DNA from: Rhodocyclaceae bacterium UBA2250
GTDB taxonomy: Bacteria > Pseudomonadota > Gammaproteobacteria > Burkholderiales > Rhodocyclaceae
DNA length: 31,035 nt
Direction of reading: 5' to 3'
Assembly: GCA_002347285.1 (NCBI GenBank)
Contig: DDXW01000025.1
Span: forward strand, 1 to 31,035
The position numbers and the translations under genes are program-made. Below the pieces are notes generated by a model, which made no database searches, had not been told where the DNA came from, and saw nothing but the letters and a program-made list of their open reading frames with translations. Of this stretch, positions 25,268 through 31,035 are shown piece after piece (within the stretch, counting starts at the first letter, position 1; every line of letters begins with the position of its first letter).

Positions 25268-26014
25268 GTGATCGAACGCAAGGATCTCATCCTGCCGGCG
25301 GGGATCGCCGCCCTGCTGCTTGCGGTGTTTCTCGGCCTCGACTTCGATCTGGGCCTCAGCCGGCTCTTTTTCGATCCCGCCGCCGGCGCCTTCCCGCTCG
25401 AGCATCACCCCCTCCTCAAGAATCTCCTTCATGCCGATGTCAAGCAAGCCGTCCGCCGGGTGGTGGCGCTGATGGGACTGGCGGCCTTTGCCAGCCTGCT
25501 GCTGCCGCGTCTGCACGCGCATCGCCGCCTGCTCTTCTTCATTCTGGTGGCCACCTTGCTTTCCGCCAGCACGGTCTCGGCCATCAAGAAGAAGTCCTAT
25601 CAGTCCTGCCCGGTCAGTCTGGCCGAGTTCGGCGGCAACCGCCCCTACATCGGGCCGTTCGACCCCGTCCCGCCCGACGCCCAACGGGGCCGCTGCTCGC
25701 CCGGCGGCCATGCGGCGTCAGCGTTCTCGCTGTTCCCGCTCTACCTGGCGGCGCGCCACCTGCGGCGCAAACGCCTGGCCACGGGAACGCTGTGGTTCGT
25801 CATGGCGTTCGGGCTGCTCCTGACCTTGGTCCAGGTAGCCAGGGGCATGCATCTGTTCTCGCACCAAATCTGGACGGCCTTGCTCTGCTGGTACGTCTCG
25901 CTCGCCGCCTATTGGCTGTTCTTCCCCAAGCAGAGTGCGGAAGCGCGTGCCAGCCCGGCACCGACCGCAAAACTGCTATCTTGCGCCGATGGAACAGAAA
26001 TCCTCCACACCTGA
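25268..26014 (+). CDS. PAP2-superfamily membrane phosphatase
   Basis: A 248-residue protein starting with GTG, with AGGAG eight bases before it. There are six probable membrane segments. The PAP2 motifs are of the variant type: KKKSYQSCP in place of K-x6-RP, CSPGGHAASAFS in place of PSGH, and QVARGMHLFSHQIW in place of SR-x5-H-x3-D. This variant set occurs in a known PAP2 subgroup, so it is not taken as inactivation, but the SR...D motif is clearly non-canonical. Substrates of the superfamily include phosphatidic acid, phosphatidylglycerol phosphate and undecaprenyl pyrophosphate. It lies between the LTA-synthase-type gene and dgkA, and its last 26 bases overlap dgkA in another frame. Confidence 0.82.
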   Translation: MIERKDLILPAGIAALLLAVFLGLDFDLGLSRLFFDPAAGAFPLEHHPLLKNLLHADVKQAVRRVVALMGLAAFASLLLPRLHAHRRLLFFILVATLLSASTVSAIKKKSYQSCPVSLAEFGGNRPYIGPFDPVPPDAQRGRCSPGGHAASAFSLFPLYLAARHLRRKRLATGTLWFVMAFGLLLTLVQVARGMHLFSHQIWTALLCWYVSLAAYWLFFPKQSAEARASPAPTAKLLSCADGTEILHT

Positions 26015-26396
26015 CAAGCGGCACGAAGGCGAAAGCCCGTTCAAGGGCAAGACCGGCCTCGCGCGCGTCTGGAACGCCTTCCGCTACTCGCTCGACGGCC
26101 TCTCGGCCGCCTACCGCCACGAGGATGCCTTCCGCCAGGAAAGCTGGCTGGCGCTGCTGCTGATCCCGCTCGCGCTGCTCCTGCCCGCCGGCGGCCTCGG
26201 CAAGGCGCTGATGATCGGCAGCGTGCTGCTGGTGCTGATCGTCGAACTGCTCAACTCCGCCGTCGAGGCCGTCGTCGATCGCGTTTCGCTCGAGAGGCAC
26301 CGCCTCGCAAAGCGCGCGAAGGACATCGGCAGCGCCGCGGTGCTGATCTCGTTGATCAACGTCGCGGCGGTCTGGAGCCTGGTGCTGTTCGGGTAA
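25989..26396 (+). CDS. dgkA: diacylglycerol kinase DgkA
   Basis: 135 residues from the ATG at 25989, inside the end of the PAP2 gene; an upstream in-frame start at 25935 would add residues not found in the family. It has the N-terminal amphipathic part WNAFRYSLDGLSAAYRHEDAFRQE, three membrane segments, and the conserved catalytic block ELLNSAVEAVVDR followed by AKRAKDIGSAAV. Prokaryotic DgkA phosphorylates diacylglycerol to phosphatidic acid at the inner membrane, recycling the diacylglycerol left when phospholipid head groups are used as donors. As the last gene of the lipid operon it supports the view that the LTA-synthase-type enzyme uses a phospholipid donor. Confidence 0.94.
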   Translation: MEQKSSTPDKRHEGESPFKGKTGLARVWNAFRYSLDGLSAAYRHEDAFRQESWLALLLIPLALLLPAGGLGKALMIGSVLLVLIVELLNSAVEAVVDRVSLERHRLAKRAKDIGSAAVLISLINVAAVWSLVLFG

Positions 26397-26407
26397 GCAA
26401 CCCCGGG

Positions 26408-26432
26408 ACGCCGCCCCGCCAGCGCCGAGTTT
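26408..26432 (+). repeat. 25-bp intergenic repeat, copy 4
   Basis: Contains CCGCCCCGCCAGCGCCGA followed by GTTT. It lies between the convergent dgkA and glmM genes. GAGTTTGCGTGTCA leads straight into the glmM stop codon, mirroring copy 1 beside hypE. Confidence 0.75.
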
Positions 26433-26437
26433 GCGTG

Positions 26438-27805
26438 TCAGGTCCCCGCAGCCGCACGCACCGCGGATGCGATCGCCTCGGCCTGGGCGGCGACCAGCGC
26501 CGCGTCCTCGCCCTCGACCATCACGCGCAGCAGCGGCTCGGTGCCCGACGGACGCAGCAGCACGCGCCCCCGGCCGGCCAGCAAGCGTTCGGCCTGCGCG
26601 GTCGCGGCGCGGATGCCGGCATCGGCCTGCCAGTCGAAGCCGGCGGCGAACTTCACGTTGATGAGCTGCTGCGGGAACATCGTCAGGTCGGCGCAGGCCT
26701 GGGCGAGCGTCTCGCCGCGTTCGCGCAAGGCGGCCAGCACCTGCAGCGCGGCGACCGTGCCGTCGCCGGTGGTGTGGCGGTCGAGGCAGATGATGTGGCC
26801 GGAATTCTCGCCGCCGAGCGGCCAGCCTTTCTCCTGCATCAGCTCGAGCACGTAGCGGTCGCCGACCTTGGCGCGCGCGAAGCCGATGCCGAGGCGACCC
26901 AATGCCTGCTCGAAGCCGAGGTTGCTCATCAGCGTGCCGACGACCCCGGCCAGCCCTTTTTCGGCCTGCTGGCGGCGCGCGATGACGTAGAGCAGCTCGT
27001 CGCCGTCGAACAGCCGGCCGCCGCCATCGACCATCAGCAGGCGGTCGGCGTCGCCGTCGAGCGCCAGGCCGAGATCGGCGCGGTGCTGCAGCACCTGCTC
27101 CTGCAGATGCGTCGGCGCCGTGGCGCCGACACCGGCATTGATGTTGAGGCCGTCGGGCGCTGCACCGACCGCGATCACCTCGGCGCCCAGTTCGTGGAAC
27201 ACCTTGGGCGCGACGTGGTAGGCGGCGCCGTGCGCGCAGTCGACCACCAGCCTCAAGCCGCGCAGGTCGAACTCGTTCGGGAAGGTGCTCTTGCAGAACT
27301 CGATGTAGCGGCCGGCCGCGTCGTCGATGCGGCGCGCCTTGCCGAGCTCGGCCGAGGGGCGGCAGCCCATCGGCTCCGCCAGGCGCGCCTCGATCTCCTC
27401 CTCGATCGCATCCGGCAGCTTGTAGCCGCCGGCGGCGAAGAACTTGATGCCGTTGTCGTCGTAGGGGTTGTGCGAGGCCGAGATCACCACGCCGGCGGCC
27501 AGGCGCAGCGCGCGCGTCAGGTAGGCGACGGCCGGCGTCGGCAGCGGCCCGCACAGCATCACGTCCACGCCGGCGGCGGCGAAGCCGGCTTCGAGCGCCG
27601 CCTCGAGCATGTAGCCCGAAATGCGCGTGTCCTTGCCGATCAGCACGGCGGGTCGTTCGCCGTCGTGGGCGTGTCCCTGCGCGCGCCCGTGGGCCACCAG
27701 CGTCTCGCCGGCGGCGAAGCCGAGGCGCAGCGCGAAATCGGGCGTGATCGGAAACCGGCCGACGCGGCCGCGCACCCCGTCGGTGCCGAAATACTGTCTT
27801 GCCAT
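26438..27805 (-). CDS. glmM: phosphoglucosamine mutase GlmM
   Basis: A 455-residue protein. The ATG at 27805 shares one base with the folP stop (TAATG); open frame further upstream lies inside folP. It begins ARQYFGTDGVRGRVG, has the phosphoserine loop GVVISASHNPYDDNGIKFF, the metal-binding loop LALDGDADRLLMVDG, the sugar-binding GGENSGHII and the phosphate-binding RPSGTEPLLRVMVE, all as in GlmM. It converts glucosamine-6-phosphate to glucosamine-1-phosphate for UDP-GlcNAc, hence peptidoglycan and lipid A. The folP-glmM order is widespread in proteobacteria; ftsH, often upstream, is not adjacent here. Confidence 0.97.
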   Translation of the reverse strand: MARQYFGTDGVRGRVGRFPITPDFALRLGFAAGETLVAHGRAQGHAHDGERPAVLIGKDTRISGYMLEAALEAGFAAAGVDVMLCGPLPTPAVAYLTRALRLAAGVVISASHNPYDDNGIKFFAAGGYKLPDAIEEEIEARLAEPMGCRPSAELGKARRIDDAAGRYIEFCKSTFPNEFDLRGLRLVVDCAHGAAYHVAPKVFHELGAEVIAVGAAPDGLNINAGVGATAPTHLQEQVLQHRADLGLALDGDADRLLMVDGGGRLFDGDELLYVIARRQQAEKGLAGVVGTLMSNLGFEQALGRLGIGFARAKVGDRYVLELMQEKGWPLGGENSGHIICLDRHTTGDGTVAALQVLAALRERGETLAQACADLTMFPQQLINVKFAAGFDWQADAGIRAATAQAERLLAGRGRVLLRPSGTEPLLRVMVEGEDAALVAAQAEAIASAVRAAAGT

Positions 27806-28641
27806 TATTGCGTTCTCCCCTCCGTCGCCGCCAGCACGGCGAGCGCGTCTTTCGTGGCTGCGACGTCGTGCACGCGCACGATGCGCGCGCCGCGCTCGAC
27901 CGCCAGCACGGCCGCCGCGACGCTCGCCGGCAGGCGCGCGTCGCCGTTCGGCCGGCCGGTGACCGCGCCGAGCAGCGACTTGCGCGACAACCCCGCCAGC
28001 AGCGGCACGCCGAGCTCGGCGAAGCGCCGCAGTTCGCGCAGCAGCGTGTAATTGTGTTCCACCGTCTTGCCGAAGCCGAAGCCCGGATCGACCAGCAGGC
28101 GTTCGCGCGCGATGCCGGCCCGGGTGCAGGCGGCGACGCGCATGGCGAGGAAGTCGCGCACCTCGGCGACGACGTCGGCGTAATGCGGCTGCGCCTGCAT
28201 CGTGCGCGGCTCGCCCTGCATGTGCATCAGACAGATCCCCGCGTCGCTGGCGGCCACCGCCGCGAGCGCGCCCGGCGCCTGCAGCGCGGCGATGTCGTTG
28301 ATCAGCGCTGCCCCTTCGTCGATCGCCATGCGCATGACTTCCGGCTTCGTCGTATCCACCGATACGGGCACGCCCCAGTCGCGCAGCGCGCGCAGCACCG
28401 GCAGCAGCCGGGCGATCTCGGTTTCGGCCGGCACCGGCGCCGCGCCGGGCCGCGACGACTCGGCACCGAGGTCGAGGATGTCCGCCCCGGCGGCGCGCTG
28501 CGCCTCGGCATGGGCGATCGCCGCCGCGACGTCGTCGCCGACGCCGTCGCCGGAAAACGAATCCGGGGTCAGGTTGACGATGCCCATGATCAACGGGCGA
28601 TCGAGGGAAAGGCGGAACGCGCCGCAATGCAGGATGCTCAT
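27805..28641 (-). CDS. folP: dihydropteroate synthase FolP
   Basis: 278 residues from the ATG at 28641; an extension to 28761 runs into the neighbouring gene's end and an intergenic repeat and is rejected. Motifs are PLIMGIVNLTPDSFSGDG (loop 1), ILDLGAESSRPGA, VSVDTTKPEVM, LINDIAAL, LMHMQGEPRTMQ, LLVDPGFGFGKT, LLAGLSRKSLLG and the closing VRVHDVAATKDAL. It condenses p-aminobenzoate with hydroxymethyl-dihydropterin pyrophosphate in folate synthesis and is the target of sulfonamides. The loop 1 TPDSFSGDG differs slightly from the common TPDSFSDGG, but all core residues are there. It is coupled to glmM by the TAATG overlap. Confidence 0.95.
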   Translation of the reverse strand: MSILHCGAFRLSLDRPLIMGIVNLTPDSFSGDGVGDDVAAAIAHAEAQRAAGADILDLGAESSRPGAAPVPAETEIARLLPVLRALRDWGVPVSVDTTKPEVMRMAIDEGAALINDIAALQAPGALAAVAASDAGICLMHMQGEPRTMQAQPHYADVVAEVRDFLAMRVAACTRAGIARERLLVDPGFGFGKTVEHNYTLLRELRRFAELGVPLLAGLSRKSLLGAVTGRPNGDARLPASVAAAVLAVERGARIVRVHDVAATKDALAVLAATEGRTQ

Positions 28642-28669
28642 CGCGGCGGATTCTACCCGCCGCCTCGAG

Positions 28670-28694
28670 GAACTCGGTGCCGGCGGGGCGGCGG
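28670..28694 (-). repeat. 25-bp intergenic repeat, copy 5 (inverted)
   Basis: The minus strand contains CCGCCCCGCCGGCACCGA followed by GTTC. It lies between the start of folP and the stop codon of the thioredoxin/CcdA-like gene. Relative to that stop codon it is in the opposite orientation to copies 1 and 4. Confidence 0.7.
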
Positions 28695-28696
28695 CT

Positions 28697-29971
28697 TCAG
28701 CCGTCCTGCCGGTATGCCATGAACCGTGCGGCGAGGAAGACGAGCAAGCCGGCCACGACAATCAGGCCGAAAGCGACACCGGGCCGGCTGACCAGATCGG
28801 GAGCGAACAGCAGCAGGGCGCCGAGTTCCAGCATCATCAGGCCGGACAGCAGCTTGAGCAGCCGGCCTTCGCGCTCGGTCAGCCTGCGCGCGCCGAGGGT
28901 GCGGGCGAAGACGGCGACGATGACGGCGAGCGGCACGACGTAGATCAGGTTGTAGGCGGCCAGGTAGGCGTAGCGGCCGGCGCTCGGCAGCTCGGCGAGC
29001 GTGAGCAGCCGAGTATAGACCATCGGGAAGCCGGCGGTGCATAGCAGTTCGTAGAAATTGGCGGCGATCGCCAGCACGACGGTTGCCGTCAGCATCGCCG
29101 GCAGACTCTCGGCCGCCAGGATCGCGCGGCCGCGCCGGAAGATGTCGGCCTTGCGCGTCTCGGGGATCGACAGCGAAATTCCCTCCTTGAAGCGGAAGAA
29201 GTCCTTGACGTTCACCGCGCCGACCAGCAGGGCCACGCCGCCGGCCGCCAGCGTCACCCAGCCGAGATGGCCGAAGAGCTGGAACACGTTGAGCCAGGCG
29301 GCCATGAAGACGAAATACATCAGGCCGGAGATCGTCACGAACACGCCGCCGACGGCGAGCATGCGGGCGCGGCTTTTCTGGTGCGCCACCAGCGACAGCA
29401 GGAACAGCAGCACGAAGAAGGCGCAGGGATTGAATGCGTCGAGCCCCGCCAGCACGAAGGTGAGCGCGGGCAGCGACAGCGCCCCCGCATCGAGCGGCCC
29501 GAACAGCGGGATGTCGATCATCTCCCGTGCCGGCGGTCCGTCCGCGACGGCCGGCCGCCCGGCGGCCACCCGCGCGCGGCAGGCGTCGAGCCGCTCGCGC
29601 AGCAGGGCGCCGGTGGTCGCGTCGCTTTCCCAGCCGATATGGAGTTCGCCGCAGAACAGGAAGGCCGGCACGCCGGCCTGCTCGGCGATGCCGGCCTGCG
29701 CGACGATCGACTCGAACTCGCGCAGGCTTTCCTGGTCGCTCGACAATTCGCGCTCGTGCAGTTCGACCCAGGGACGCTGCGCGGGAATCGCGCCGATATG
29801 CGGATGGGCCTCCCGGCAGTGCGGGCAGTTCTGCGACCAGTAGAAGTACAGGCGTATGCGCGGTTCGCCGTCCGCGCCGGTCGCCCACCAGCCATCGTCG
29901 GCCGGCGCCGCCGTCAGGAACAGGGCGAGCCACAGCAGCGCCAGGGCGCGCACGGCATTCGAGCCATTCAT
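28697..29971 (-). CDS. thioredoxin-like domain fused to a CcdA/DsbD-like membrane domain
   Basis: A 424-residue protein with a signal-peptide-like start (ALALLWLALFLTAAPA). A thioredoxin-like periplasmic domain follows, with YFYWSQNCPHC (C49, C52) and GVPAFLFCGELHIGW. From about 175 to the end there are six to eight membrane segments. The membrane part has FNPCAFFVLLFLLSL and ELLCTAGFPMVYTRLL, which carry the paired intramembrane cysteines expected for CcdA/DsbD-type electron carriers. It probably passes reducing equivalents from cytoplasmic thioredoxin across the inner membrane to its own periplasmic CxxC and then to target proteins. The order (CxxC domain first) is the reverse of the classical DsbD gamma domain position. 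The specific target is unknown. Confidence 0.82.
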   Translation of the reverse strand: MNGSNAVRALALLWLALFLTAAPADDGWWATGADGEPRIRLYFYWSQNCPHCREAHPHIGAIPAQRPWVELHERELSSDQESLREFESIVAQAGIAEQAGVPAFLFCGELHIGWESDATTGALLRERLDACRARVAAGRPAVADGPPAREMIDIPLFGPLDAGALSLPALTFVLAGLDAFNPCAFFVLLFLLSLVAHQKSRARMLAVGGVFVTISGLMYFVFMAAWLNVFQLFGHLGWVTLAAGGVALLVGAVNVKDFFRFKEGISLSIPETRKADIFRRGRAILAAESLPAMLTATVVLAIAANFYELLCTAGFPMVYTRLLTLAELPSAGRYAYLAAYNLIYVVPLAVIVAVFARTLGARRLTEREGRLLKLLSGLMMLELGALLLFAPDLVSRPGVAFGLIVVAGLLVFLAARFMAYRQDG

Positions 29972-30007
29972 TTCATGAATCCAGGCAAAGTGGGTTCGAT
30001 CTTAGCA

Positions 30008-30028
30008 AAGCGCGCGCTTGGGTATATT
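30008..30028 (+). promoter_or_regulatory. possible promoter -10 with adjacent palindrome
   Basis: A perfect 12-bp palindrome AAGCGCGCGCTT (30008-30019) is followed by TATATT (30023-30028), which could be a -10 element for the small gene starting at 30065. No convincing -35 is seen. The palindrome core resembles the centre of the large palindrome near 18365. Confidence 0.3.
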
Positions 30029-30064
30029 CCCCGCATCGCCAGCCGATCCAGCCCGAAGCATCAC

Positions 30065-30283
30065 ATGCTGTTCTTTGCCAAGAAGCTGCTCGCCGCCCTG
30101 CTCCTGCCGCCCAGCGGGCCGCTGCTGCTCGCCCTGTTCCTGACGGTGGCGCCGACCGCCTTCACCACCGCCGCGCCCTCGGCCCTCGAGGGCTGGCTGC
30201 CCGGCGACCTGCGCAAGGCGCGCACCGCGCTCAACGAGCACCTCGGCATCGCCCTCTATTCCCTGTTCCCGCCCAAAGGATGA
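30065..30283 (+). pseudogene. internally deleted DUF218 (YdcF/ElyC-like) remnant
   Basis: A 72-codon open frame. The first 25 or so residues (FFAKKLLAALLLPPSGPLLLALF) look like the N-terminal membrane anchor of DUF218 proteins, and the rest (TVAPTAFTTA, GWLPGDLRKARTALNEHLGIALYSLF) looks like their C-terminus, where an APT.FTT stretch and a final helix with HE.LG...Y.L are usual. The 150 or so residues between, which hold the DUF218 catalytic core, are missing, and the two ends are fused in frame. It may be a decayed gene, a natural mini-protein, or a collapsed assembly. Its stop lies two bases before the next start, so it may be kept for translational coupling. Family call is from memory of end motifs only. 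Confidence 0.5.
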
Positions 30284-30285
30284 CC

Positions 30286-31035
30286 ATGCAATCCGGACCG
30301 CGCGAAATCGCCACTCCCTTCCGTCCCATTCCGCTCGACGTGCCCGAGGGCATGAAGCCCAACGAGTTCTTCAACAGCGCCGAGAACCTCGCCGACCTCG
30401 TGCACAACAACGGGCTGCTGCAGAACCCGGAAGGCCTGCTGCTCTACCGCAAGGCGCTCGGCCACAGCAACCTGTTCGACTGCTCGATCATCTACAACAC
30501 CTCGCAGCGCATCCTCGATCCGCTCGGCCGGCCGGTGCGCCGCACCCAGGTGCCGGACGAGGTGAAGAACGTCTGGAACCGCATGAACCAGATCATCGTC
30601 GAATACATGCTGGAGAAATATCCGGACCCGGCCGCGCACCTCGTGCTCGCCGGCGAGGCCAGCCTCGACGCCACCTGGCCGCTCACTTCGCCGGGCGTGC
30701 CGAGCATCCGCATGCTGCACAACCATTTCATCGTCTTCGACAAGGCCGAACTTGCCGCGGCACCGCTGGCCGACCCGAGCAACCCCAACCTCACCGACGG
30801 CGGCCAGCACTCGCTGTTCCAGGCGCACATGCGCGACGTCTACCGCGCCTTCTTCGACGAGCTCGACCTGCAGATCCTGCGCCCCTGCGTGCCCGGCTCG
30901 TGCAAGATCGCGCTGACCGGCTATCCGCAGGGCCTGCCGAGCTGGGAGGTGCGCGGCGGCGTCAGGTCGCTCAGCGAAGTGCGTTTCTGGAAGGAATACG
31001 ACATCATCCTCAAGGGCTTCATCGACTTCTACCGC
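30286..31035 (+). CDS. unrecognised conserved-looking protein, 3' end outside window
   Basis: The gene is open from the ATG at 30286 to the window edge (250 codons). AAAGGA lies five bases before this ATG; an ATG at 30280 is in frame but overlaps that site. I do not recognise the family. Notable stretches are NEFFNSAENLADLVHNNGLLQNP, SNLFDCSIIYNTSQRI, VLAGEASLDATWPL, SIRMLHNHFIVFDKAE and FDELDLQILRPCVPGSCKIALTGYPQGLP, all with the look of an ordered soluble enzyme. LHNHFIVF is somewhat reminiscent of a histidine cluster, but no known active-site pattern can be assigned. There is no signal peptide. The codon use is that of the core genes. It follows the DUF218 remnant by two bases. Confidence 0.75.
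   Translation, partial: MQSGPREIATPFRPIPLDVPEGMKPNEFFNSAENLADLVHNNGLLQNPEGLLLYRKALGHSNLFDCSIIYNTSQRILDPLGRPVRRTQVPDEVKNVWNRMNQIIVEYMLEKYPDPAAHLVLAGEASLDATWPLTSPGVPSIRMLHNHFIVFDKAELAAAPLADPSNPNLTDGGQHSLFQAHMRDVYRAFFDELDLQILRPCVPGSCKIALTGYPQGLPSWEVRGGVRSLSEVRFWKEYDIILKGFIDFYR

Overview
The window looks like the chromosome of a high-GC betaproteobacterium. A Rhodocyclales relative (Azoarcus/Thauera/Dechloromonas type) is the best guess, inferred from GC-rich codon use, a hyp cluster, a folP-glmM pair and a ColRS-like locus; no rRNA or other taxonomic marker is present to prove it. It divides into an accessory defence island at about 1-9.7 kb and a core-type chromosome from about 9.9 kb to the end.

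Island. The window opens inside an IS3-type element whose right end (about position 238) has cut off the 3' end of a leftward three-gene operon: CAP4-like nuclease plus C-terminal domain, middle component, and DUF3732-type ABC ATPase. This is the layout of an ABC three-component (ABC-3C) conflict system. Divergent from it is a complete Gabija pair: gajA (OLD-type ATPase plus TOPRIM nuclease) overlapping gajB (UvrD-like helicase). Convergent with gajB is a leftward pair made of a ParA-type ATPase and an unrecognised 191-aa protein, with clustered palindromes just upstream of the ParA gene. The ParA/191-aa pair is the best candidate here for something undescribed. About 600 bp without a convincing gene, holding three hairpin terminators, separates the island from the core genes.

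Core, 9.9-18.6 kb. A leftward operon encodes an SseB-domain protein, HypA, HypB and HypE (nickel insertion and cyanide-ligand synthesis for [NiFe] hydrogenase); hypC, hypD and hypF are not in the window. Divergent from it are corA, recQ and ycaO. A LexA-type repressor follows on the minus strand, with a palindrome that exactly fills the spacer of a near-consensus promoter. Next are an internally deleted cupin ORF carrying a 26-bp perfect palindrome, and tRNA-Asn with its terminator.

Core, 18.6-31.0 kb. A PhoU-like (DUF47) gene and a Pit phosphate permease gene lie behind a Pho-box-like triple repeat. A response regulator and sensor kinase precede an envelope-lipid operon: methyltransferase, LTA-synthase-type phosphotransferase, PAP2 phosphatase and diacylglycerol kinase. 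The kinase would recycle the diacylglycerol that such a transferase would release. Leftward genes follow: folP-glmM and a thioredoxin/CcdA-like fusion. The window ends with a 72-aa remnant that looks like an internally deleted DUF218 (YdcF/ElyC) gene and an incomplete, unrecognised gene.

A 25-bp GC-rich repeat containing CCGCCCCGCCAGCGCCGA recurs five times, always between genes and only in the core part.
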